Positions 56,859 to 64,000 of a DNA stretch of 64,000 bases are shown piece after piece (the first letter of the stretch is position 1; every line of letters starts with the position of its first letter). The notes under the pieces are model-generated. The model saw nothing but the letters and a program-made list of their open reading frames with translations. It searched no databases and had not been told where the DNA came from. The stretch comes from Brevibacillus fluminis (lineage in GTDB: Bacteria > Bacillota > Bacilli > Brevibacillales > Brevibacillaceae), in NCBI RefSeq assembly GCF_003710825.1, contig NZ_RHHQ01000022.1:62001-126000 (forward strand). The letters run 5' to 3'. The position numbers and the translations under genes are program-made.

Positions 56859-57980
56859 ATGAAAATCGGCATAACCTGTTACCCGTCGTTAGGCGGATCA
56901 GGGGTGGTGGCGACAGAGCTAGGGAAGCTGCTTGCCGAACGGGGCCATCAGGTTCATTTCATCTCGTCAAGCATGCCCTTTCGCATGGGCAAGTTCCATC
57001 CGAACGTGTTTTACCACGAGGTGGAGGTCAACCAATACGACGTGTTCAAATATCCGCCCTATGATTTGACGCTGGCCAATCGGATGGCACAGGTTGCGAA
57101 AACGGAAAAACTGGACATTCTTCATGTCCATTACGCAGTGCCCCATGCGTTATGCGCTTTTTTGGCCAAACAGATGGTGGGAGATCAGTTGAAGATTGTC
57201 ACGACGTTGCACGGAACCGATATCACCGTGCTCGGTTATGATCCGACGCTCAGCGACTTGATCCGTTTTGGTATCGAAAAAAGTGATGTGGTAACGGCTG
57301 TCTCGCAAGACTTGATCAATGAGACGTACCAATCGCTGCAAGTCGATAAGCCGATCGAGCGAATTTACAATTTTGTGGACAAACGGCGTTATGTTCGCAA
57401 AGATGTGGCAGAGGTCAAAAAAATGTTCGCGCCAAACGGCGAAAAGCTGCTCATGCACATCTCTAATTTCCGGCCGGTCAAACGAATTCGCGATGTGATT
57501 GATGTGTTCCGCCTTGTGCAACGCGAGCATCCAACCAGGCTGTTGTTGATCGGTGAAGGACCGGATACTGCAATTGCTCGGCAGATGTTGAAAGAATACG
57601 GTCTTGAAAATGAGGCTTGTTTTCTCGGTAAACAGGAGGACGTCGCTGAGGTGCTGTCCATGGCTGATGTCATGCTGCTTCCTTCGGAAAAGGAAAGCTT
57701 CGGATTAGTCGCCTTGGAAGCAATGGCGTGCGGAGTGCCAGTGGTTGCCACAAACGTGGGCGGTCTGCCGGAAGTGATTGTCGATGGGGAAACCGGCTTT
57801 TTGTGCGAGCTCGGCGATGTCGAAGGACTTGCAGAAAAAACGGTGAAGCTGTTGAAGGACGAAGCGTTGTACGAACGCTTTGCCCGCACAGGCGTAGAGC
57901 GGTCTTGCAAAACGTTTTGCCACGAAACCATCACGACACAGTACGAAGAGCTTTATGAAAAGCTGCTCGGCGAACATTAA
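56859..57980 (+). CDS. bshA: N-acetyl-alpha-D-glucosaminyl L-malate synthase BshA
   Basis: BshA joins GlcNAc from UDP-GlcNAc to malate, starting bacillithiol synthesis. The 373-residue GT4-family glycosyltransferase has GGSGVVATELGKLLAERGH near the N-terminus, HVHYAVPHAL, TTLHGTDITVLG, and the C-terminal nucleotide site PSEKESFGLVALEAMACGVPVV. The ATG at 56859 follows GAGGAGAG. Its last bases overlap a small minus-strand ORF. Confidence 0.95.
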   Translation: MKIGITCYPSLGGSGVVATELGKLLAERGHQVHFISSSMPFRMGKFHPNVFYHEVEVNQYDVFKYPPYDLTLANRMAQVAKTEKLDILHVHYAVPHALCAFLAKQMVGDQLKIVTTLHGTDITVLGYDPTLSDLIRFGIEKSDVVTAVSQDLINETYQSLQVDKPIERIYNFVDKRRYVRKDVAEVKKMFAPNGEKLLMHISNFRPVKRIRDVIDVFRLVQREHPTRLLLIGEGPDTAIARQMLKEYGLENEACFLGKQEDVAEVLSMADVMLLPSEKESFGLVALEAMACGVPVVATNVGGLPEVIVDGETGFLCELGDVEGLAEKTVKLLKDEALYERFARTGVERSCKTFCHETITTQYEELYEKLLGEH

Positions 57981-58048
57981 TGACGAGCTTTGAATGTTTG
58001 CATGATCTTGGATAAGAAAATGATGAAACCAAACAGCGCTCTGGTCAT
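57977..58048 (-). CDS. 23-residue hydrophobic mini-protein
   Basis: On the minus strand an ATG at 58048 lies eight bases after a full AGGAGGG (58063-58057). The 23-codon frame reads a hydrophobic stretch (ALFGFIIFLSKIM) and a basic tail (FKARH), and its stop overlaps the end of bshA by four bases on the other strand. The profile is that of a short amphipathic or membrane-seeking peptide. No promoter was identified. Chance production of a perfect ribosome binding site cannot be excluded. Confidence 0.45.
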   Translation of the reverse strand: MTRALFGFIIFLSKIMQTFKARH

Positions 58049-58109
58049 AATAATTACCCTCCTGATGTAGTTTCGACGAGTAACGGCAATGGAGAGGAGT
58101 GGAATGCTG

Positions 58110-59375
58110 ATGTTGAAGGAACAGGCACTCTACGTGCTGGCACAGCTGGAGGAGAACGGCTATGAAGCCTTTTTTGTCGGCGGCTGTGTCAGAGATTGGC
58201 TGCTCAAGCGTCCCGTTCATGATATTGATATATGCACGAACGCCCAGCCTTGCGACATTATGCGGATTTTCCCCGATCATATTCCGACGGGATTGCAGCA
58301 TGGAACGGTTTCGGTGAAGCATGACGGAGCCATCTTTGAAGTGACGACCTATCGCGCAGAAGCGGCGTATAGCGATCATCGGCGCCCGGATGAAGTGCGG
58401 TTTGTGAGCGACCTTAGGGAAGATTTGGCGCGGAGGGATTTCACGATCAACGCGATGGCGATGGATCGGCACGGAAGGCTGAGCGACCCGTTTAGCGGGC
58501 AAACAGATCTTTTGAGCGGATTGGTCCGAACGGTTGGCAGCGCGCAGGAGCGGTTCACAGAGGACGCGCTGCGGCTGCTGCGAGCAGCCCGGTTTGCGGC
58601 ACAGCTTCAGTTTGACCTGGATAGCAAAACCGAGCAGGCTCTGGCAGACTGTGCGGACCTGTTGCGTCATATTGCGCCTGAGCGCGTGCGTGTGGAGCTG
58701 TGCAAGCTGATTGGCAGCGACTATCCATGGCACGGCGTTGCGATCATTAATCGTGCTGAGCTGCTGCGCGTTTATCCTGAGCTCGATCAGTTGTTCAAGC
58801 TGGCTGCACCTTATATGCATAGGGTACGCAAGTTGACTTCTCTTGCGGAAAAGTGGGCGTTGTTATTGTATGCATCCGGGGCGACGAATGAAGCCGCTTT
58901 GTCTTTAGTAGCATTGCTGCGCATGTCGAACCGAGAGCGTGACAAAATCGCGCTTCTTTTACATATCGTCACGGAAATGCGTCCGAGTTGGGATGAATCT
59001 GAGTCAATCGGTTGGGAGCATGCGCTGCTGCGATACGGGCCTGAGACGTGTGTGGAAGCAAACCATCTTTTGCAAGCGATTTGGTGGGAACAAGATGAAG
59101 CGACCGATTCGCATTCGCAAAGCGTGATCGATACATATGAACGGTTGCCAGTGAAATCGTTGAAAGAACTGGCTGTCACAGGCAAGGACTTGCTGACGGC
59201 GACGGACAAGACGGCAGGGCCGTGGATTGCGCATACCTTGCAGCACTTGCTCGAGCAGGTGGCACTTTACCACAAGCCCAATACGCCGGAATGGCTGCTT
59301 GCGGAAGGACGGAAAGAGGTAGAACGCTATGAACATCAAACAGGCAATACTGAACGCGTTTCGGGAACATCCTGA
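58110..59375 (+). CDS. cca: CCA tRNA nucleotidyltransferase
   Basis: Cca adds or repairs the CCA end of tRNAs. The 421-residue class II enzyme has GGCVRDWLL and the metal motif DIDICT (DxD) near residues 25-45, then RRDFTINAMA and the nucleotide-selecting EDALRLLRAARFA helix region. The ATG at 58110 is 10 bases after GAGGAG; ATG codons at 58104 and 58089 lie too close to or before it. The end overlaps birA by 47 bases in another frame, unusually long for this window. Confidence 0.94.
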   Translation: MLKEQALYVLAQLEENGYEAFFVGGCVRDWLLKRPVHDIDICTNAQPCDIMRIFPDHIPTGLQHGTVSVKHDGAIFEVTTYRAEAAYSDHRRPDEVRFVSDLREDLARRDFTINAMAMDRHGRLSDPFSGQTDLLSGLVRTVGSAQERFTEDALRLLRAARFAAQLQFDLDSKTEQALADCADLLRHIAPERVRVELCKLIGSDYPWHGVAIINRAELLRVYPELDQLFKLAAPYMHRVRKLTSLAEKWALLLYASGATNEAALSLVALLRMSNRERDKIALLLHIVTEMRPSWDESESIGWEHALLRYGPETCVEANHLLQAIWWEQDEATDSHSQSVIDTYERLPVKSLKELAVTGKDLLTATDKTAGPWIAHTLQHLLEQVALYHKPNTPEWLLAEGRKEVERYEHQTGNTERVSGTS

Positions 59376-60309
59376 CCAATTTATTTCAGGCGAAGAACTA
59401 AGTCGCAATTGCGGATGCAGCCGAACCGCGGTCTGGAAGCATATCGAAGAGCTGCGCGAAGAAGGCTACCAGTTCGAGGCGGTGCGCAAGTCGGGGTATC
59501 GACTGCTCAACGTCCCTGATAGTATTTCCGCTGAACAGATTTTATCGGGCTTAACTACAAAAAAAATCGGACGGCACATTTACGCGTACGATACGGTCGA
59601 AACGACCCAGCGACTTGCACATGAAGCGGCTGCACAAGGGGCCGAGGAAGGCACGATTATTATCGCTGATCAGCAAAACGGCGGTAAGGGACGAATGGGG
59701 CGCCCTTGGCACTCGCCAAAAGGGGCAGGCATCTTTATGAGTCTGATTATCCGCCCGGATATGCCGCTCGCCAATGCTCCTCAGTTGACATTGTTGACCG
59801 CAGTCGCAATGAGCAAGGCGATTGAAATGGTGGTTCCCTCTGTGAAGGTGCAAATCAAATGGCCGAATGACCTTTTCGTACACGGTAAAAAGATTTGCGG
59901 CATTTTGACAGAATTGAACGCAGAAGAAAATCGAGTCAATTACTTGGTGATTGGGACGGGAGTCAACGTAAATCATCTGCTATCCGATTTTCCCGAATCA
60001 CTGCACAGCATTGCGACATCACTGCGAATCGAAAGCGGCTCGTCCATTCAGCGTGCGGAATTAGTACAGGCATACTGCCGCTCCTTTGAACGGGAATTGG
60101 CGTTTTACCTGGAGAACGGATTTGCGCGCATTCGCGAGGAATGGGAAGCCAATTCGTACACGCTCGGTCGGGTCGTAAAAGTGTACAATCAGCAAAACGA
60201 GATTGAAGGCCGTGCGGTCGGACTTGGTCTGGATGGGGCACTGCTTGTAGAAGACGCCGAAGGCTATCAGCATCAGGTCTATTCTGCAGACCTCGATTAC
60301 CGCGCCTGA
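59329..60309 (+). CDS. birA: Biotin operon repressor / biotin-protein ligase BirA
   Basis: BirA attaches biotin to carboxylase carrier protein and represses biotin genes. The 326-residue protein has an N-terminal winged helix (about 1-60, with LSRNCGCSRTAVWKHIEELREEGY), the biotinyl-AMP loop GGKGRMGRPWHSP (about 118-130), KWPNDL and a C-terminal SH3-like domain. AAAGAGGT precedes the ATG, which lies inside the 3' end of cca. No biotin synthesis gene is in the window, so any repressor target lies elsewhere. Confidence 0.95.
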   Translation: MNIKQAILNAFREHPDQFISGEELSRNCGCSRTAVWKHIEELREEGYQFEAVRKSGYRLLNVPDSISAEQILSGLTTKKIGRHIYAYDTVETTQRLAHEAAAQGAEEGTIIIADQQNGGKGRMGRPWHSPKGAGIFMSLIIRPDMPLANAPQLTLLTAVAMSKAIEMVVPSVKVQIKWPNDLFVHGKKICGILTELNAEENRVNYLVIGTGVNVNHLLSDFPESLHSIATSLRIESGSSIQRAELVQAYCRSFERELAFYLENGFARIREEWEANSYTLGRVVKVYNQQNEIEGRAVGLGLDGALLVEDAEGYQHQVYSADLDYRA

Positions 60310-60372
60310 CAGCACTTATGCTCATGGATGGATGAGAACAGTGGAAAATCTGGTGCACAAATACGGACCATC

Positions 60373-60381
60373 TGTTATACT
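60373..60381 (+). promoter_or_regulatory. Extended -10 promoter of panBC
   Basis: TGT plus TATACT; the -35 (TGCACA, 16 bp upstream) is weak. The expected start lies just before the folded leader. Confidence 0.5.
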
Positions 60382-60388
60382 CAAACCC

Positions 60389-60486
60389 AAGCGAGGCTGT
60401 ATCACTGAGGTGAACGGCACTCCGCTTCGGTTTTCTTTTTATTTATTTCACATACTAGTAAAGTTCTGCTCAGAGCCTATCAGGAC
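60389..60486 (+). ncRNA. Structured panB leader RNA, possible pan-motif
   Basis: The first element folds as AAGCGAG (60389-60395) with CTCCGCTT (60420-60427), then GCTGT (60396-60400) with ACGGC (60414-60418), then CAC with GTG closing a TGAG loop. One C (60422) and A60419 are bulged, and AT/A face each other in an internal loop. A second stem pairs GTTCTG (60463-60468) with CAGGAC (60481-60486). Stem-loops with bulged adenines ahead of panB recall the described pan RNA motif, but I cannot check the consensus. A terminator lies downstream, so transcription attenuation is plausible. Confidence 0.4.
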
Positions 60487-60536
60487 CGAGACAGAGAGAC
60501 TCCCGATTTGAATGTTAGTTACACTGGGTGTAGTCT

Positions 60537-60571
60537 GCCTTCTCATGCCTATTAGGGTGGGAAGGCTTTTT
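60537..60571 (+). terminator. Leader terminator before panB
   Basis: GCCTTC (60537-60542) pairs with GAAGGC (60561-60566), with further inner pairing, followed by five T. It lies within the leader, 53 bases before panB, so it is a candidate attenuator. Confidence 0.65.
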
Positions 60572-60623
60572 GTTTTGGCGCGTACGAGCGGTTTTGGGCA
60601 AGACGGGAAAGAGGTGCTTTCGT

Positions 60624-61484
60624 TTGCAAACCCAAACACAACCTATCACCACAACAGAGCTGAAAAAACGTAAACAGCAGAAGCAGCCGGTCGCTGTCTT
60701 GACCGCGTATGATTATCCGACAGCGAAGATTGTGGATGCGGCAGGTGTCGATGTGATTTTGGTAGGGGATTCTCTCGGCATGGTGGTGCTGGGGTACGAA
60801 TCAACCGTTCCAGTCACAATGGAGGACATGCTCCATCATGCCAAGGCGGTCACCCGTGCTGCCAAACGGGCATTGGTTGTAGTGGACATGCCGTTCTTGA
60901 GCTACCACGGCAGTCTTGATGACGCGGTGAAAAATGCAGGACGACTCATGCAGGAAGGGCTGGCAAAAGCGGTGAAACTGGAGGGGGGAGCGGAGCTTGC
61001 TCCGCTTGTCCAACGATTGACACAGGCAGGCATCCCTGTGATGGGCCATATCGGCCTCACACCACAGTCGGTCCATCAATTGGGTGGATATAAGGTACAG
61101 GGTAAGGATCGGGAGCAAGCACAAAAATTGCTGACCGATGCACAAGCGTTGGCAGATGCCGGGGCGTTTGCAATTGTACTGGAGTGCGTGCCGCAGGAGG
61201 TTGCCCAAATGGTGACCGATCGCATCGAAATACCGACGATCGGTATCGGGGCAGGTGCTGGCTGTGACGGTCAGGTGCTGGTATTACATGATATTCTGCA
61301 ATTCGCATCTTCTCTTTCGCCCAAATTTGTCAAGCAATATGCCAGCATCGGCAGCATGATCGAACAAGCGGTTGCCCAGTACGTAAACGAAGTGAGGACA
61401 AGGGCGTTTCCTGCTGATGAACATGTATTTCACGCGAGCGAAGAGACCATCGCACAACTTTACGGAGAGGTGACCAAGCCATGA
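60624..61484 (+). CDS. panB: Ketopantoate hydroxymethyltransferase
   Basis: PanB transfers a hydroxymethyl group from methylenetetrahydrofolate to ketoisovalerate, the first step to pantothenate and coenzyme A. The 286-residue barrel has AYDYPTAKIVDAAG, the metal-site GDSLGMVVLGY, DMPFLSY, the VKLEGG lysine and GHIGLTPQS. The TTG at 60624 is seven bases after AAAGAGGTG; the frame open to 60570 crosses the leader terminator. It overlaps panC by four bases. Confidence 0.95.
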   Translation: MQTQTQPITTTELKKRKQQKQPVAVLTAYDYPTAKIVDAAGVDVILVGDSLGMVVLGYESTVPVTMEDMLHHAKAVTRAAKRALVVVDMPFLSYHGSLDDAVKNAGRLMQEGLAKAVKLEGGAELAPLVQRLTQAGIPVMGHIGLTPQSVHQLGGYKVQGKDREQAQKLLTDAQALADAGAFAIVLECVPQEVAQMVTDRIEIPTIGIGAGAGCDGQVLVLHDILQFASSLSPKFVKQYASIGSMIEQAVAQYVNEVRTRAFPADEHVFHASEETIAQLYGEVTKP

Positions 61485-62347
61485 ATCAAACAATTGTCCA
61501 ATGTGATGCGATCCAATCGCTGCGCGATTATTTGCAGCCTTTGCGCCGTGAGGGAAAGCGCATCGGGTTTGTACCGACGATGGGCTATTTGCATGCGGGA
61601 CATGCCAGCTTGGTCAGTCGGGCCAAACAGGAGTGCGATGTCGTGGTCCTGAGCATTTTCGTCAATCCGCTGCAATTCGGCCCCAATGAAGATTTCAGCC
61701 GCTATCCGCGGGATTTGCAGCGTGACAAAGAGATCGCGGCACAAGCGGGCGTTTCCGTTTTGTTTACGCCATCGGTGGAGGAAATGTATCCTCAGAAAAT
61801 ATTGACCACCGTCTCGGTCGCACAGGTTACGGAGCCATTGTGCGGCAGGTCCCGCCCTGGACATTTTGATGGCGTGGCGACCGTTGTCAGCAAGCTCTTC
61901 CATATCGTTGGCCCGGATGCTGCCTATTTCGGCGAGAAGGACGCGCAGCAGCTGGCGGTCATCGAGCAGATGGTGACGGACTTGTCCATGCCTGTTACGA
62001 TTGTGCCGTGTCCGATCGTCCGGGAGCAGGACGGACTGGCCATGAGCTCGCGCAATGTGTACTTGTCGGCGGAAGAACGGGACCAAGCGCTTGTTTTGTC
62101 GCAAAGCCTGCAAAAGGCTCGGGAAGCGATCGAAATCGGCGAAACGAGCGCAGCGACGATACGGGATGGGATTGTCCGCATGATTGAAGCAAAGCCGCTA
62201 GCTGTTATCGATTACGTGGAAGTGATGGAATACCCGGCGTTGAAAACGGTCGAAACGCTCGAATCCGGCCAGCGGATTTGCGTCGCACTTGCGGTTGCAT
62301 TCGGAAAAACGCGCCTTCTGGACAATCTGATTATGCGGATTTCCTAG
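61481..62347 (+). CDS. panC: Pantothenate synthetase
   Basis: PanC condenses pantoate with beta-alanine using ATP. The 288-residue protein has the nucleotidyltransferase motif PTMGYLHAGH (about 32-41), FVNPLQFGPNEDFSRYPR, YFGEKDAQQLAVI and the C-terminal MSSRNVYLS. It overlaps panB by ATGA. No panD follows here, unlike B. subtilis panBCD; beta-alanine must come from elsewhere or panD lies outside the window. Confidence 0.96.
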   Translation: MNQTIVQCDAIQSLRDYLQPLRREGKRIGFVPTMGYLHAGHASLVSRAKQECDVVVLSIFVNPLQFGPNEDFSRYPRDLQRDKEIAAQAGVSVLFTPSVEEMYPQKILTTVSVAQVTEPLCGRSRPGHFDGVATVVSKLFHIVGPDAAYFGEKDAQQLAVIEQMVTDLSMPVTIVPCPIVREQDGLAMSSRNVYLSAEERDQALVLSQSLQKAREAIEIGETSAATIRDGIVRMIEAKPLAVIDYVEVMEYPALKTVETLESGQRICVALAVAFGKTRLLDNLIMRIS

Positions 62348-62407
62348 CGGGAAACGGGCCCGGAATACGTGAAATGAATAGAGCCACCCTGCTTGAGAGA
62401 GAATGAA

Positions 62408-62416
62408 TGGTATCAT
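62408..62416 (+). promoter_or_regulatory. Possible extended -10 promoter of the TPR gene
   Basis: TGG plus TATCAT, about 27 bp before the start codon. No good -35. Confidence 0.35.
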
Positions 62417-62442
62417 GTAGCTCTTGAGGGGGTGGTTTCCCT

Positions 62443-63960
62443 ATGTATATAGATGAGTGGTTTCAATCCTTGACACAGCGAATCAGGGCGATCGAGAACG
62501 AGTGGCAGACAGCAACGGAAACCCGCAAGCAGGAGCTGCTGTCCAAGCTGTGGGAGCTGCGCAACGCAAGCGATTCGGTCGTCGACCTGTGGCTGCAGTA
62601 TGAGGAAAAATTGTCACATGTGATGAAGCATATCACCGGGGAGCTTGCGGCTGAGCAGCTGCAGGCTTCGTTGGGGGGACAGTCCACGTCCGCTTATACA
62701 GGAACCTTGAAGGCTGGGGGCAAAGAAGCTTCTGGCGCGTCAGGGCTTGCCTTGAACCAAAAAAGCGCCAAGTCCGACCCAGCCAGCAATGCCAAAGACG
62801 GTTCCGATGATGAAGATGCGATGATTCGTTATCGCAAAGGAGAAGGGTTTTTCCACCTGCGCCTGTATGAGAATGCGCGCGGATATTTTCGCGAACTGGT
62901 AGCAGAGGCGCCAGATTGGGAGACGGGTCGATTATACTACGCGTATAGCCTGTTGTTTTGCGAAGATCGCGAGGAGGCAATGCGTGAGTTCAGGCTGATT
63001 GGCAAGACGGCCGCATCAAAGAACGTGGCGGCGATCAGCTACAATGCAATAGGCTGCATGTTGGCTGAAGAGGAAAAGTGGCTGGAAGCGCGCCAGGCGT
63101 TTTGTGAAACATTGGCTCATCAGCCAGCAAATACGCAGGCGATGTACAACATGGCGCTTACGCATTTGCGCGACGATGAGCCGGAGGAAGCGATTGAAAT
63201 CCTTGATCTGTATTTGAGCAGTATGCCGGACGACTGGGAGGCACATGTCGCATGGTTGCACGCTGCCAAGAGTATCGCAGCCAAGGAAACCGCGTGGATC
63301 AAAGAGACGCCGCCGGGCTTGCAGCTGCCGATCCGTCAGCTTGATGCTTCCGTTTTGTATGAGATCGCACTGTTTTTTGAGTCGAATGGGCAAAATCAGC
63401 GTGCGTATCATTGCTATCGTCATTTGACGGAGCGTTTTCCCGCCGATGATGTCGCCTGGCATGGGATGGCGTGGAACGTTTGGTTGTTGCATGGGGCTGA
63501 ACGCGCCTTGCCGCTATTGAAAAAGGTGATTTCGCTTGCCCCACATAAGCTCGACTATTTGTTTAGCTATGGGTGGCTCTTGCTGTTTAATGGCGAAGAG
63601 AGTCGGGCCGCAAGTGCGTTTCGGTTCATGCTGACAAAAGATGTGTCGAATCATCTGGCAAAAGCGGGCTTAATCGTTGCGAGCGAACGGCTCGGGGATT
63701 ATCCGCTCGCTGAAATGCTCGCTGACTCATTGCGCAGCCACAATGAAGCGTATTTGCGCGCTCTCGGCAATTACCACTTGGGGCGGCTCGCGGCCATTCA
63801 AGAGCAATGGAACAATGCGGAAGCGTATTTCGACCAGGCTCTGGAAATACCGGAAGCCAGTCTGTTCCTTACAATCGTCCGGAATATGCAGGAAGCAGGC
63901 GACATGGCAAATAGCAAGCAGGAGTATCAAGCTCCGATGCCGAATGTGACGATACACTGA
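62443..63960 (+). CDS. Large tetratricopeptide-repeat protein
   Basis: The 505-residue cytoplasmic protein begins with a helical, glutamate-rich region (about 1-75, possible coiled coil), a Gly/Ser/Lys-rich low-complexity linker (about 80-125), then a long run of TPR-type helices (for example FFHLRLYENARGYFRELV, AMYNMALTHLRDDEPEEAIEI, YLRALGNYHLGRLAAIQEQW). No enzyme motif is seen. GAGGGGGTGG precedes the ATG. It stands between panC and the partial gene at the right edge and may be a lineage-specific insertion into the panC-dinG interval. Confidence 0.82.
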   Translation: MYIDEWFQSLTQRIRAIENEWQTATETRKQELLSKLWELRNASDSVVDLWLQYEEKLSHVMKHITGELAAEQLQASLGGQSTSAYTGTLKAGGKEASGASGLALNQKSAKSDPASNAKDGSDDEDAMIRYRKGEGFFHLRLYENARGYFRELVAEAPDWETGRLYYAYSLLFCEDREEAMREFRLIGKTAASKNVAAISYNAIGCMLAEEEKWLEARQAFCETLAHQPANTQAMYNMALTHLRDDEPEEAIEILDLYLSSMPDDWEAHVAWLHAAKSIAAKETAWIKETPPGLQLPIRQLDASVLYEIALFFESNGQNQRAYHCYRHLTERFPADDVAWHGMAWNVWLLHGAERALPLLKKVISLAPHKLDYLFSYGWLLLFNGEESRAASAFRFMLTKDVSNHLAKAGLIVASERLGDYPLAEMLADSLRSHNEAYLRALGNYHLGRLAAIQEQWNNAEAYFDQALEIPEASLFLTIVRNMQEAGDMANSKQEYQAPMPNVTIH

Positions 63961-63984
63961 ATTGGTTTTGTAGAAGGTGATGAA

Positions 63985-64000
63985 TTGGAGCAGTTTTGTA
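63985..64000 (+). CDS. 5' end of a gene cut by the window, possibly dinG
   Basis: A TTG preceded by GAAGGTGA begins a frame LEQFC. In B. subtilis the next gene is dinG (after panD), whose exonuclease domain starts close to its N-terminus; the five residues do not contradict this but prove nothing. An ATG at 63980 in another frame (MNWSSFV) is an alternative start, but it is close to the ribosome binding site. Confidence 0.3.

Noticed and set aside
1..64000. Mobile elements, prophage, rRNA
   Set aside because: No transposase, integrase, phage structural gene, terminal inverted repeat pair or rRNA segment was seen on either strand; gene order is that of conserved chromosome.

Overview
The window is chromosomal core DNA of an endospore-forming, low-to-mid GC Gram-positive rod. 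Gene content and order follow the Bacillus subtilis gudB-to-dinG block (prsW, sleB-ypeB, ypfA-ypfB-cmk-rpsA, yphA-yphB, der, gpsA, spoIVA, hbs, folE, mtrB, hepS-menG-hepT, ndk, cheR, aro-trp-hisC-tyrA-aroA, qcrABC, ypjABCD, dapB, mgsA, bshB1, bshA, cca, birA, panBC). Several departures (plsC after cmk, plsY after der, extra small genes, an mqnA-type menaquinone gene) point to the Paenibacillaceae, most likely Brevibacillus. That placement is inferred from memory of gene order, not from a search. No insertion sequence, prophage, CRISPR array or rRNA was seen. There is one tRNA gene, tRNA-Pro(GGG).

Layout. 1-4.5 kb: start of a truncated minus-strand gene, glutamate dehydrogenase, asparaginase (minus), the PrsW protease, a 53-residue zinc-ribbon protein and a DeoR-type regulator with 10-bp-phased repeats in its promoter. 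4.6-13.3 kb: germination pair sleB-ypeB, c-di-GMP receptor ypfA, cmk-plsC, rpsA-like S1 protein, fni, and yphA/yphB with the small YIEGIA partner. 13.4-21.4 kb: der, plsY, gpsA, then a sporulation block (spoVIF, an unknown gene with a consensus SigK promoter, two 2Fe-2S ferredoxins, yphF, spoIVA) and hbs. 21.5-30.8 kb: folE, tRNA-Pro, a lytic transglycosylase, the TRAP gene mtrB, a menaquinone cluster (hepS, menG, ubiA-like, ubiX-like, mqnA, hepT), ndk and cheR. 30.8-43.7 kb: the aromatic supraoperon aroF-aroB-aroH-trpEDCFBA-hisC-tyrA-aroA. 43.7-54 kb: a degenerate amidohydrolase, an ECF sigma/anti-sigma pair, TPR and ypi genes, qcrABC and ypjABC. 54.4-64 kb: ypjD, dapB, mgsA, bacillithiol genes, cca, birA, panBC, a large TPR protein and the first codons of a further gene.

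How the parts work together. Chorismate is the hub: aroF makes it, and aroH, trpE and (if the futalosine route is used) mqnA consume it, all within about 8 kb. mtrB encodes TRAP, and the 292-bp aroH-trpE interval holds its target: a promoter, a dozen or so NAG triplets mostly 5 nt apart, overlapping antiterminator and terminator hairpins, and a hairpin over the trpE ribosome binding site. This is a complete TRAP attenuation system readable in one window.

The least explained signals are: 2.5 copies of an 88-89 bp structured repeat directly upstream of aroF; a short strongly promoted and terminated leader before an amidohydrolase that has lost its metal ligands; a folded leader before panB; a 23-codon minus-strand ORF with a full-strength ribosome binding site between bshA and cca; and phased repeats or paired palindromes at the deoR-type and hbs promoters.
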